DNA from: Thaumasiovibrio sp043421945
GTDB taxonomy: Bacteria > Pseudomonadota > Gammaproteobacteria > Enterobacterales > Vibrionaceae
DNA: 64,000 bases
Reading direction: 5' to 3'
Assembly: GCA_043421945.1 (NCBI GenBank)
Contig: JBHOGO010000010.1
Span: 23,426-87,425, forward strand
In this document: positions 17,292 to 25,685 of the stretch, one piece after another
How positions within the stretch are numbered: the first letter of the stretch is position 1
How the letters are laid out: each line of letters opens with the position of its first letter
Notes under the pieces: model-generated
What the model was told of the DNA's origin: nothing
The model's database searches: none
What the model saw: only the letters and a program-made list of their open reading frames with translations
Made by a program: the position numbers and the translations under genes

Positions 17292-17837
17292 ATGAACCAA
17301 GATCAGCAGTCTCTCATTGCCAAAAGTATTAAATCTATTCCTGATTACCCAAAGCCGGGTATTCTTTTTCGTGATGTGACCAGCTTAATGGAAGATCCTG
17401 AAGCTTATCAGGCAACCATCGCTATTCTTGTTGAAAAGTATCAAGGTCAGGGTATTACAAAAATTGTAGGCACAGAGGCTCGAGGTTTTCTGTTCGGCGC
17501 ACCACTAGCATTAGCATTAGGTGTTGGTTTCGTTCCAGTACGTAAACCTGGGAAACTACCTCGTGAAGTCATCTCTCAGTCTTATGAATTAGAGTATGGT
17601 ACGGATACATTAGAGCTTCATGTTGATGCGATTACCGATCAAGATAAAGTGTTATTGGTTGATGATCTGCTTGCGACGGGTGGAACCATTGAAGCGACTG
17701 TCAAACTTGTTCGTCAGCTTGGCGGTGAAGTGACGGACGCGGCATTCGTGATTAACTTGCCAGATATTGGTGGTGAAGAGCGATTGAAAGCACTCTCGTT
17801 GAATGTTTTCTCAATCTGTGATTTCCCTGGTCACTGA
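17292..17837 (+). CDS. apt: Adenine phosphoribosyltransferase
   Basis: This purine-salvage enzyme makes AMP and pyrophosphate from adenine and PRPP. It has 181 residues, the usual length. The PRPP-binding loop VLLVDDLLATGGT is intact, and the adenine-site loop region includes GTEARGFLFGAPLA. The frame extends upstream to 17253, but the ATG at 17292 has AGG eight bases before it and matches the family start. It lies between ybaN and dnaX, as in enterobacteria. Confidence 0.96.
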   Translation: MNQDQQSLIAKSIKSIPDYPKPGILFRDVTSLMEDPEAYQATIAILVEKYQGQGITKIVGTEARGFLFGAPLALALGVGFVPVRKPGKLPREVISQSYELEYGTDTLELHVDAITDQDKVLLVDDLLATGGTIEATVKLVRQLGGEVTDAAFVINLPDIGGEERLKALSLNVFSICDFPGH

Positions 17838-17982
17838 TACGCATGCAGTTGCTTTCGCCCCTCCAATACTGAGAGGGCGCGATGACTTCTAGCGGGAAGT
17901 ACTACGGCATTGGCCTTCTCGCACCCCATTCTACCTTGTGGTAGCATGCTACCCTCTAACATATTCTCTTAGGCTTAGATTC

Positions 17983-20289
17983 ATGAGTTATCAGGTTCTG
18001 GCACGCAAATGGCGCCCACATCGTTTTGAAGATGTTGTAGGGCAAGCTCATGTGTTGACCGCAATTTCAAATGGTTTGGCGCAAGGCCGCCTTCACCATG
18101 CCTATCTTTTTAGTGGTACTCGAGGCGTCGGAAAGACGACGATCGCACGTATTTTCGCAAAAGGATTAAACTGCGAAGAAGGGGTTACTGCAACACCTTG
18201 TGGTCAGTGTACTTCTTGTAAAGAGATTGATGAGGGTCGCTTTGTTGATCTTCTTGAGATTGATGCGGCATCGCGTACAAAAGTCGAAGATACGCGTGAA
18301 CTACTTGATAATGTGCAATATAAGCCAGCTCGTGGGCGTTATAAAGTTTACTTGATTGATGAAGTTCATATGCTCTCGCGCCACAGTTTTAACGCTTTGC
18401 TTAAAACATTGGAAGAGCCACCTGAGTATGTGAAGTTCTTATTGGCGACCACCGATCCACAAAAATTACCGGTTACGATCTTATCGCGCTGCCTGCAATT
18501 TCATTTAAAGCATCTCGATGGCGAATTAATCCAGAATCAGCTCGCGCACATCTTAGAACAAGAGCAGTTTACTTTCGAGCCTCGCGCTTTGCAGCTGATT
18601 GCTCGCGCCGCTGAAGGGAGTATGCGTGATGCTCTGAGCTTAACGGATCAATCGATAGCGATGGGCAGTGGGCAAGTTGTCGCTGAGCAAGTGAGTCATA
18701 TGCTCGGTACACTAGAAGGCGATCATGCCGTGTCGCTGCTTGAATCCTTTGCTGGTCAAGATGCGACAGCGCTTCTTCAATATATTGCTCAATTGGCAAG
18801 TGCTGGGGTTGAGTGGGATTCTCTGTTTGTCCAACTATCGGAAACATTGCATAAGATAGCGATGGTTCAGTTGGTGGCGGAGTCCGTTGACGAAAGTGAT
18901 CCTGACAAAGGGCGCTTAGTCGCATTAAGCACCCAATTTGCGCCTCAAGATGTGCAGCTTTACTATCAAATGGTGTTGCAAGGTCGACGAGATTTAGCTT
19001 TTGCGCCTCAGGGCCGAATTGCGGTAGAGATGGTCATGCTACGCATGCTTGCATTTAGACCTCTACAAACTGCAGCCGTCACTGCTCAAACTATTTCCGT
19101 GCCATCTCAGCAACCCGCTTCTGCGCCAGTTGCCGCTCCTGCTATTCCATCGCCGTCTTCGTTACCGACATCGGCAGCTTCGAGTGTGATAGCGCCAGCT
19201 TCAATGACGCCCCAAGCAGCGGTAATGCCTAATGCGCGTGATGGACTTCAACAAATTAAACAGCAGCTGGCAGAAAGACGCGCTACTGACGTGAGCAGAC
19301 CATCTGAAGGTGCTGCTCAACATCCTGTAGAGAATCGAACAGTACCACAAGATAGTTACACGCCACCGCCGTTGCCTGCCGGCGAAAATTACTCCAATCA
19401 ACCGATGCCAGCAGCATTCACAGATTACCAAGGGTATCAAGGTGAGCAAGCGCCTGTTGATTCGACTGACGCGTCAATGTACGCTCAGCCACAGCAGCCA
19501 CAGCAGCCACAGCAGCCACAGCAGCCACAGCGGCCACAGCAGCCACAGCAAAGCTCGACGGCGAGTCATTTATTGGCGGCTCGTAATCAACTTCGCAGCC
19601 GTAAAGGGCAAGATACAGGAAAAAAGAGTGAGCCTGCTACTTCTTCTGTAGCAGGAGCAAAACCGTCAGTACGTCAGTCTGAGAGTGCAGTTAGTCGCCT
19701 GGCTCGTCGCCATCAAGTACCGGCAGCAACGCCTGAATCCGTATTGCCTGGTCAGCCAGATGCGACACCAAATCAACCCGTAGATGATGCTTATCGCTGG
19801 CAACCAACGCAGGTTGAAGCTCAGCAAGAAGAAGCTGATGTGACGCCTAAGCTGGTGAAGCAAGCACTTGAGCATGAAAAAACACCTGAAATGCTTGATC
19901 AACTGGTAGAAGAAGCCAGTAGTAAAGATGAATGGAGTAGGGTCGCTCAGTCACTGGATGTCTCGCGACTTGTTCAACAGTTGGCATTAAATGCTGCATT
20001 GGTTAAAAATGGACAACAAGTGACTTTGTGTTTACGTGCCGCACAAACGCATTTGAATACCGAAAAAGCTTGCACTCAGTTGCGACAGGCACTATGTGAC
20101 GTTTGGGGAGATATTTCTCTTCAAGTGGAGATTAGTGAAGCTGGAACGACGCCGCTAGAGTTGCGGGAAGAGATTTATTTAGGCAAGTTAGGTCAAGCGA
20201 AAAGTAGCTTACGTAACGATGCTAATGTACAGTTTTTACAACACCGTTTCGCGGCAACGCTCGATGAAGACAGTGTGCGCCCGATTTAA
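17983..20289 (+). CDS. dnaX: DNA polymerase III subunits tau and gamma (clamp loader)
   Basis: DnaX is the ATPase motor of the clamp loader; tau also binds the polymerase core and DnaB. Full-length tau is 768 residues. The N-terminal half has SYQVLARKWRP, Walker A GTRGVGKTT, a Cys4 zinc module (CxxxxxxxxCGQCTSC), DEVHML and a sensor region. A long Pro/Gln-rich linker (about 370-620) includes a seven-copy PQQ repeat. The last 150 residues form the alpha-binding domain. A slippery A AAA AAG at codons 546-548 plus a hairpin should yield gamma of 549 residues ending in Glu. ATG at 17983 fits the family start. ybaB and recR follow in one operon. Confidence 0.97.
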   Translation: MSYQVLARKWRPHRFEDVVGQAHVLTAISNGLAQGRLHHAYLFSGTRGVGKTTIARIFAKGLNCEEGVTATPCGQCTSCKEIDEGRFVDLLEIDAASRTKVEDTRELLDNVQYKPARGRYKVYLIDEVHMLSRHSFNALLKTLEEPPEYVKFLLATTDPQKLPVTILSRCLQFHLKHLDGELIQNQLAHILEQEQFTFEPRALQLIARAAEGSMRDALSLTDQSIAMGSGQVVAEQVSHMLGTLEGDHAVSLLESFAGQDATALLQYIAQLASAGVEWDSLFVQLSETLHKIAMVQLVAESVDESDPDKGRLVALSTQFAPQDVQLYYQMVLQGRRDLAFAPQGRIAVEMVMLRMLAFRPLQTAAVTAQTISVPSQQPASAPVAAPAIPSPSSLPTSAASSVIAPASMTPQAAVMPNARDGLQQIKQQLAERRATDVSRPSEGAAQHPVENRTVPQDSYTPPPLPAGENYSNQPMPAAFTDYQGYQGEQAPVDSTDASMYAQPQQPQQPQQPQQPQRPQQPQQSSTASHLLAARNQLRSRKGQDTGKKSEPATSSVAGAKPSVRQSESAVSRLARRHQVPAATPESVLPGQPDATPNQPVDDAYRWQPTQVEAQQEEADVTPKLVKQALEHEKTPEMLDQLVEEASSKDEWSRVAQSLDVSRLVQQLALNAALVKNGQQVTLCLRAAQTHLNTEKACTQLRQALCDVWGDISLQVEISEAGTTPLELREEIYLGKLGQAKSSLRNDANVQFLQHRFAATLDEDSVRPI
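19489..19551 (+). repeat. Seven-copy 9-base tandem repeat in dnaX
   Basis: The unit CCACAGCAG (Pro-Gln-Gln) is repeated seven times, with a CAG-to-CGG change in the fifth copy and CAG-to-CAA in the last. It lies in the flexible tau linker and in frame. Copy number changes would be tolerated and would alter linker length. Confidence 0.95.
19601..19655 (+). promoter_or_regulatory. Programmed -1 ribosomal frameshift cassette in dnaX
   Basis: Three parts are in the right order. A Shine-Dalgarno-like AAAGGG lies about 11 bases upstream. The slippery heptamer A AAA AAG is at 19620-19626 in the zero-frame phase X XXY YYZ. A perfect eight-base stem, CCTGCTAC (19633-19640) with GTAGCAGG (19648-19655), starts six bases downstream. 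After slippage the next codons are GAG then TGA, the same ending as in E. coli dnaX gamma. Confidence 0.9.
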
Positions 20290-20322
20290 TAGATAATAGA
20301 TTGAAACAAAGAGAGAGTAGCT

Positions 20323-20652
20323 ATGTTTGGTAAAGGTGGAATGGGCAACATGATGAAGCAAGCGCAAATGATGCAAGAGCGCATGCAGAAGATGCAAGAA
20401 GAGATTGCCAACATGGAAGTAACCGGTGAATCGGGTGCTGGCCTTGTTAAAATTACGATTACGGGCAGCCACAGTGTTCGTCGTGTTGATATTGACGATA
20501 GCTTGATGGAAGACGACAAAGATATGCTAGAAGATTTGATTGCTGCAGCATTCAACGATGCGGCGCGTCGAGTTGAAGAAACACAAAAAGAGAAAATGGC
20601 AACTGTTACCGGTGGAATGAACCTTCCAGCGGGCATGAAGATGCCGTTTTAA
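20323..20652 (+). CDS. ybaB: Nucleoid-associated protein YbaB/EbfC
   Basis: This small DNA-binding protein of 109 residues forms a tweezer-like dimer. The Met-rich start MFGKGGMGNMMKQAQMMQ is typical, followed by the GESGAGLVKITITG core and DIDDSLM. It lies 33 bases after dnaX and two bases before recR, the widely conserved dnaX-ybaB-recR order. GAGAGAG precedes the ATG. Confidence 0.96.
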   Translation: MFGKGGMGNMMKQAQMMQERMQKMQEEIANMEVTGESGAGLVKITITGSHSVRRVDIDDSLMEDDKDMLEDLIAAAFNDAARRVEETQKEKMATVTGGMNLPAGMKMPF

Positions 20653-20654
20653 TT

Positions 20655-21254
20655 ATGCAAACCAGCCCGTTACTCGAGCAATTGATGGAATCCCTACGCT
20701 GCTTGCCTGGCGTAGGTCCTAAATCAGCTCAACGTATGGCATTTCACCTTCTTCAGCGTAATCGTCGTGGAGGTGCTGTGCTTGCTGATACCTTGCAGCA
20801 AGCTATGACTGATATCGGGCATTGTAGTGATTGTCGCACATTCACAGAGCAGGAAGTCTGCGCGATATGCACGAATCAACGACGCCATGAAAATGGTCAG
20901 TTGTGCGTGGTAGAAAGCCCTGCGGATATCGTTGCAATTGAAGCGACAGGTCAATACTCTGGTCGGTATTTTGTATTGATGGGGCATCTTTCCCCACTTG
21001 ATGGGATTGGGCCTTCTGACATCGGCTTGGATGTACTTCAGCGTCGATTGGAGTCAGAGTCTTTGAGTGAGGTTATCCTTGCTACCAATCCGACAGTTGA
21101 AGGTGAGGCAACAGCTCAGTATATCGGTGAGCTTTGTGAGCACTATTCTGTTAACGCTAGCCGTATTGCACACGGCGTCCCTATGGGCGGTGAGTTAGAG
21201 CTTGTTGATGGAACGACACTCTCTCATTCGTTAGCCGGGCGACACAAGCTGTAA
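20655..21254 (+). CDS. recR: Recombination protein RecR
   Basis: RecR works with RecO and RecF to load RecA on gapped DNA. It has 199 residues. A helix-hairpin-helix (LPGVGPKSAQRMAFHLL) comes first. A four-cysteine zinc finger follows (CSDC and CAIC), then a Toprim domain (VVESPADIVAIE) and the C-terminal Walker-like GVPMGGELELVD. The start codon is two bases after ybaB, so coupling is likely. Confidence 0.97.
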   Translation: MQTSPLLEQLMESLRCLPGVGPKSAQRMAFHLLQRNRRGGAVLADTLQQAMTDIGHCSDCRTFTEQEVCAICTNQRRHENGQLCVVESPADIVAIEATGQYSGRYFVLMGHLSPLDGIGPSDIGLDVLQRRLESESLSEVILATNPTVEGEATAQYIGELCEHYSVNASRIAHGVPMGGELELVDGTTLSHSLAGRHKL

Positions 21255-21281
21255 AAAAACCGCCACTCGGCGGTTTTTTAT
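21252..21281 (+). terminator. Intrinsic terminator of dnaX-ybaB-recR
   Basis: AAAAAACCGCC and GGCGGTTTTTT form a stem with an ACTC loop and T tail. It begins at the recR stop codon itself. Confidence 0.93.
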
Positions 21282-21321
21282 TATCTATTGCTTTAACGCG
21301 ACCAACTCTAACTCTTAACCA

Positions 21322-21870
21322 CTATTGGGCAACAATGATACTCGAGCCGTTGTTTAAGCTCGTCAATAGAATACTCTTTGAATCAATGACGTCCAATTTA
21401 CGACTTTGTTTGCTATCAATGATGTAATAGTGGCGAAGATATTCGAGCTCTTCTTCAGTAAAGAGTTCGTTATTGCCACTGATCACATCTGAAATGTCGA
21501 CAATCTCCGTTTGTAAGTATTTACCACTCACTTGCCATGTTCCTGTTTCAGAGATATGTATCTGCAGAGGTGTCGTGCTTGTGTTGCTTTCAAGAACCAA
21601 ATGAGTAAAGCGAGAAAAGGTTTTATTGGGGAGAAAGATGACTTGGCTCGTGCTCTCGTAATACTTTAATCCATGGAGGGTGGTAAGCTGTTCTTTCGCA
21701 TTGATCTCAATTTCGCTAGCACCGATACTCTGCCACTTATGGCTACTTAGCATGCGTTCAATTTTTAAATCGCTCGCGATGTAATACCAGCTGCTTGCAG
21801 CAAGAGAAGAAAGCAATAATAGGAGAGGCCACCAAGTTTGGATAACTCGTTTAGGTGTTAAAGAACTCAT
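21322..21870 (-). CDS. toxS: ToxS, periplasmic partner of ToxR
   Basis: ToxS stabilises ToxR and shares in bile and redox sensing. The protein has about 182 residues: a short cytoplasmic start, one membrane span (about 14-33, WWPLLLLLSSLAASSWYYI) and a periplasmic domain. The family-like SDLKIERMLSSHKWQS, the ISETGTW strand, and SRKLDVIDSKSILLTSLNNGS near the end match ToxS. The ATG at 21870 overlaps the toxR stop as ATGA, with GGAG eight bases upstream; a GTG at 21876 is less likely. It is co-transcribed with toxR. Confidence 0.93.
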   Translation of the reverse strand: MSSLTPKRVIQTWWPLLLLLSSLAASSWYYIASDLKIERMLSSHKWQSIGASEIEINAKEQLTTLHGLKYYESTSQVIFLPNKTFSRFTHLVLESNTSTTPLQIHISETGTWQVSGKYLQTEIVDISDVISGNNELFTEEELEYLRHYYIIDSKQSRKLDVIDSKSILLTSLNNGSSIIVAQ

Positions 21871-22700
21871 TGACACAGCTCCGAGTTATCTTTTTGCTGA
21901 GGGAGTAAACGAATGGTCATGTTTTCACCATTAACATTTGGCTGGTGGATGTAATTTAGAAAAATTTGTTTTTTTCTTCCATCTGTTGCGATGACTTTAT
22001 GAGGTCTTAGCTCATCAGGATGATGTGAAACGTAGTTAGAAACGCATTGAGATATCAAGTATGTCCACTGTTCTAAATCAGGGTGATTAGCAGGACGAAC
22101 GACCTGTGTACCATCAAGTTCAAACATGACTGTAAAGCTTGAAGATACCGTTGGTGAGGCTTTAATTGCAATAATCGGAATCAATATACTCAGAACGATA
22201 GCGACGAAGGTTAACCAAGTCTTCTTATGCTCAGATTTATTTTTGGGCGTTGTGATTTCTTCATGCTGCTCTTCGCTTAGCTCACTCGGTGAAATCGGCC
22301 CCGTTGCTGGTGTTAACACTTCTTCAGAAGGCGTTGCGATATCGATCACTGCTTCTCGATATAGCTCTATTCCAGCAATGATTTGATACCCCCGCTTGGG
22401 GACGGTTTTAATAAACTCGGGTGATTTTGTTGAATCTTTTAGGGCCTTCCTTAACGTAGAAATAGCCTGTGTGATACTGGAGTCATCCACTTCGAAGCCT
22501 TGCTGCCGCCACACGTAATTGTGTAAGTGCTGACGTGTAATAACTGCACCAGGTTCTTCAGCGAGAAGCTGTAGTGCTCGACTTTCATTGGTACCTAAAC
22601 GGGTCAGCTCGTTATCTTCCCATTGATCGACGAGACTATTGTCAGCAGGGTCGAATAGAAAGCGCTTCCCTATAAGTAATTTTTCAACTTTCGGTGTCAT
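21867..22700 (-). CDS. toxR: ToxR, membrane-spanning winged-helix regulator
   Basis: ToxR controls outer-membrane porins and, in pathogens, virulence genes. It has 277 residues. An OmpR-type winged helix (about 1-110) shows RALQLLAEEPGAVITRQ and TVPKRGYQII. A Ser/Glu/Pro-rich linker leads to one membrane span (about 161-179) and a periplasmic domain. Two periplasmic cysteines, C219 and C276, match the redox pair of V. cholerae ToxR. The gene diverges from htpG, as in V. cholerae. The porin at 14383 is a likely target. Presence of ToxR does not itself imply pathogenicity, because it is ancestral in the family. Confidence 0.95.
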   Translation of the reverse strand: MTPKVEKLLIGKRFLFDPADNSLVDQWEDNELTRLGTNESRALQLLAEEPGAVITRQHLHNYVWRQQGFEVDDSSITQAISTLRKALKDSTKSPEFIKTVPKRGYQIIAGIELYREAVIDIATPSEEVLTPATGPISPSELSEEQHEEITTPKNKSEHKKTWLTFVAIVLSILIPIIAIKASPTVSSSFTVMFELDGTQVVRPANHPDLEQWTYLISQCVSNYVSHHPDELRPHKVIATDGRKKQIFLNYIHQPNVNGENMTIRLLPQQKDNSELCQ

Positions 22701-22848
22701 GAGTTCTCAAAGTGTAAAAAGTAAAAAGATAAACAGTAGCGATCCCGGTGTCGAAACGTGGCTTGCGATTTTGGCTCTAAAACAATGCAAAAAATGCTAC
22801 TTATGTCGTCAAAAAAAAATTGAATTAAACAAAGACGCACATTTTAGG

Positions 22849-22873
22849 TTGAAAATGATAGTTTTGACCATAT
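22849..22873 (+). promoter_or_regulatory. Predicted sigma-32 heat-shock promoter of htpG
   Basis: TTGAAA (22849-22854) and GACCATAT (22866-22873) resemble the sigma-32 elements CTTGAAA and CCCCATAT with suitable spacing. The inferred start is about 36 bases before the htpG ATG. It lies in the toxR-htpG divergent region. Confidence 0.55.
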
Positions 22874-22916
22874 GTAATTCAACGAAACCAAAAATAAACT
22901 CGAATTAGAGGTCCAA

Positions 22917-24824
22917 ATGAGTGAGAAAACAGTGGTGAATGGAAACAAAGAAACCCGTGGCTTTCAATCGGAAGTGAAGCAGCTTCTCCATTTGATGATT
23001 CATTCTCTCTATTCTAATAAAGAAATTTTCTTACGAGAGTTGATTTCTAATGCATCAGATGCCGCAGATAAACTTCGCTTCAAAGCCCTTTCTGATACCG
23101 CTTTGTACGGAGATGATGCCGAACTTGGCGTGAAGCTGTCATTCGACAAAGAAGCGAAAACATTAACCATTAGTGATAATGGTATTGGTATGACCCGTGA
23201 TGATGTTGTTGAGCACTTGGGTACGATTGCGAAATCGGGAACCGCTGATTTCTTTAGCAAGTTATCTGATGATCAAACCAAAGACTCTCAATTGATTGGT
23301 CAATTTGGTGTTGGCTTCTATTCAGCATTCATTGTTGCGGATAGCGTGACAGTACGTACAAGAGCGGCAGGGGTATCTGCTGACGAAGCGGTGCAGTGGC
23401 AATCTCAAGGTGAAGGTGACTACACTGTCGAAGATATTGAGAAAGCAACACGCGGTACAGACATTATCCTTCACCTTCGTGAAGAGGAAGAAGAGTTTCT
23501 GAATGACTACCGTCTACGTGAAGTCATCGGTAAGTACTCTGATCATATCGGTATCCCAGTTTCTATTTATACGACTGAGTATGATGAAGAAGGCAATGCT
23601 GGTGAGAGCAAGTGGGAGCAAATTAACAAAGCTCAAGCACTATGGACTCGCAGTAAGTCAGAAATATCAGAAGAAGAGTATCAAGAGTTCTATAAGCACA
23701 TCGCTCATGATTACAGCGATCCACTGCTATGGAGCCACAACCGTGTAGAAGGTAAGCAAGACTATACTAGCCTGCTTTATGTCCCAACCAAAGCCCCTTG
23801 GGATATGTATAACCGCGATCAAAAACACGGTCTAAAACTTTATGTTCAGCGTGTCTTCATTATGGATGACGCTGATCAGTTCATGCCGGGCTACCTACGC
23901 TTTATGCGTGGTTTGATTGATTCAAATGATCTGCCGCTAAACGTGTCTCGTGAGATCCTTCAAGATACTAAAGTGACACAATCGCTGCGTAATGCACTGA
24001 CTAAACGTGCGTTGACAATGCTTGAGCGCCTTGGCAATAACGATGCTGAAAAATATCAAACGTTTTGGAATGAGTTTGGTCAGGTCTTAAAAGAAGGCCC
24101 TGCTGAAGATATGCCAAATCGTGAAAAAATTGCGAAGTTGTTGCGTTTCTCTTCAACAGAGAGTGATAGCAGTGAGCAGACGGTCTCTTTATCTGCCTAT
24201 ATTGAGCGAATGAAAGAAGGCCAAGATAAGATTTATTATCTGACAGCTGATAGCTACCAAGCGGCTAAGAAGAGCCCTCACCTTGAGCAATTCCGTGCTA
24301 AAGGGATTGAGGTTGTCTTAATGTATGACCGCGTCGATGAGTGGTTAATGAACTACCTCAGTGAGTTTGATGGTAAATCATTCCAGTCAATTACCAAGGC
24401 GAATCTAGACCTTAGCCAGTTTGAAGACGAAAAAGAAAAAGAAGAGCAGAAACAGAAAGAAGAAGAGTTTGTTTCTGTTGTTGAGCGACTAAAAACTTAC
24501 TTTGGCGATCGTGTTAAAGAAGTCCGCACAACCTTCAAGCTCAGCGAGACACCAGCGGTTGTTGTGACCGAAGAGTATGGGATGGGTACCCAAATGGCTA
24601 AGCTGCTGGCAGCTGCAGGTCAGGATGCGCCAGAAGTTCAGTATATTCTTGAGGTTAACCCAGAACATGCGCTCGTTACTGCAATGGCAAATGAAGCGGA
24701 TGAAGAGCACTTCGGGCGTTGGGCTGAGTGGTTGATTGGCCAAGCGATGTTAGCAGAGCGTGGAGCGATGGAAGACCCAAGCGAGTTCTTGGCTGCCATC
24801 AACAAATTGTTGACTAAGGTATAA
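22917..24824 (+). CDS. htpG: Chaperone HtpG (Hsp90)
   Basis: This ATP-dependent chaperone dimer has 635 residues. The GHKL ATP site is complete: RELISNASDAADKLR (Glu and Asn for Mg-ATP), DNGIGM, GTIAKSGT, GQFGVGFYSAF and GTDI. The middle domain has NVSREILQ with the catalytic-loop Arg. The C-terminal dimerisation domain ends at the usual place. AGAGG lies five bases before the ATG. The upstream sigma-32-like promoter fits heat induction. Confidence 0.98.
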   Translation: MSEKTVVNGNKETRGFQSEVKQLLHLMIHSLYSNKEIFLRELISNASDAADKLRFKALSDTALYGDDAELGVKLSFDKEAKTLTISDNGIGMTRDDVVEHLGTIAKSGTADFFSKLSDDQTKDSQLIGQFGVGFYSAFIVADSVTVRTRAAGVSADEAVQWQSQGEGDYTVEDIEKATRGTDIILHLREEEEEFLNDYRLREVIGKYSDHIGIPVSIYTTEYDEEGNAGESKWEQINKAQALWTRSKSEISEEEYQEFYKHIAHDYSDPLLWSHNRVEGKQDYTSLLYVPTKAPWDMYNRDQKHGLKLYVQRVFIMDDADQFMPGYLRFMRGLIDSNDLPLNVSREILQDTKVTQSLRNALTKRALTMLERLGNNDAEKYQTFWNEFGQVLKEGPAEDMPNREKIAKLLRFSSTESDSSEQTVSLSAYIERMKEGQDKIYYLTADSYQAAKKSPHLEQFRAKGIEVVLMYDRVDEWLMNYLSEFDGKSFQSITKANLDLSQFEDEKEKEEQKQKEEEFVSVVERLKTYFGDRVKEVRTTFKLSETPAVVVTEEYGMGTQMAKLLAAAGQDAPEVQYILEVNPEHALVTAMANEADEEHFGRWAEWLIGQAMLAERGAMEDPSEFLAAINKLLTKV

Positions 24825-24833
24825 TCGACAGGG

Positions 24834-24859
24834 TGCCTCAATCTGCTAGGATTGGGGCA
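24834..24859 (+). terminator. Hairpin between htpG and adk
   Basis: TGCCTCAATC and GATTGGGGCA form a 10-base stem with one wobble pair and a six-base loop. There is no T run, so it may only attenuate or protect the htpG mRNA. Confidence 0.4.
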
Positions 24860-24959
24860 TCACAAAGGTCTTGCAGGGCTGCTGGGCTTGATAGCGTTGC
24901 TTAATCAGTGTATTTTGCACGTTTTTTGAGAAACACCAATTTCTATAAAGGGGATTACA

Positions 24960-25604
24960 ATGCGCATCATCCTTCTGGGCGCTCCAGGTGCAGGTAAAGG
25001 TACTCAGGCACAATTCATCATGGAGAAGTTTGGCATTCCACAAATTTCTACTGGCGATATGCTTCGTGCTGCAATTAAAGCAGGTACAGAGCTAGGTAAA
25101 AAAGCGAAAGCGGTTATCGATGCTGGTCAATTAGTGTCTGATGACATTATCCTAGGTCTTGTTAAAGAGCGTATTGCACAAGATGATTGTGAAAAAGGTT
25201 TCCTACTAGATGGTTTCCCACGCACAATTCCTCAAGCAGACGGCCTGAAAGAAGTCGGTGTTGAGATTGATTACGTACTAGAGTTCGATGTTGCAGACAG
25301 CGTTATCGTTGAGCGTATGGCTGGTCGTCGTGCTCACCTAGCATCAGGTCGTACTTACCACGTTGTTTACAACCCGCCGAAGGTTGAAGATAAAGATGAC
25401 ATTACTGGTGAAGATCTTGTTGTTCGTGATGACGACAAAGAAGAGACAGTACTTGCTCGCCTAGGTGTATACCATGAGCAAACTGCACCATTGATTGCAT
25501 ACTACAACAAAGAAGCTGAAGCTGGTCGCACACAGTACCTGAAGTTTGACGGTACTAAACAAGTTGCTGACGTTAGCGCAGAAATTGAAAAAGCACTTGC
25601 ATAA
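24960..25604 (+). CDS. adk: Adenylate kinase
   Basis: It catalyses ATP + AMP = 2 ADP. It has 214 residues, the long-form length with a LID domain. The P-loop GAPGAGKGTQ is at 7-16, the AMP site STGDMLR at about 30, and DGFPRT at about 84. The LID (about 122-159) carries RTYHVVYNPPKV and no zinc-binding cysteines, as in other gammaproteobacteria. AAGGGGA lies six bases before the ATG. Confidence 0.98.
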   Translation: MRIILLGAPGAGKGTQAQFIMEKFGIPQISTGDMLRAAIKAGTELGKKAKAVIDAGQLVSDDIILGLVKERIAQDDCEKGFLLDGFPRTIPQADGLKEVGVEIDYVLEFDVADSVIVERMAGRRAHLASGRTYHVVYNPPKVEDKDDITGEDLVVRDDDKEETVLARLGVYHEQTAPLIAYYNKEAEAGRTQYLKFDGTKQVADVSAEIEKALA

Positions 25605-25626
25605 TTAGTGCTAATCGATTGAAACT

Positions 25627-25656
25627 AAAAGGCCAATCTTAGATTGGCCTTTTTTG
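25627..25656 (+). terminator. Intrinsic terminator of adk
   Basis: AAAGGCCAATC and GATTGGCCTTTTTT form a strong stem with a TTA loop and T tail, 22 bases after the stop. Confidence 0.93.
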
Positions 25657-25685
25657 TGCCCCTTAATACGGATATAGGATGAAAT

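Noticed and set aside
19442..19651. Ser-His-Ser repeat frame inside dnaX
   Set aside because: It is the shifted reading of the PQQ repeat in dnaX and has no independent start signal.
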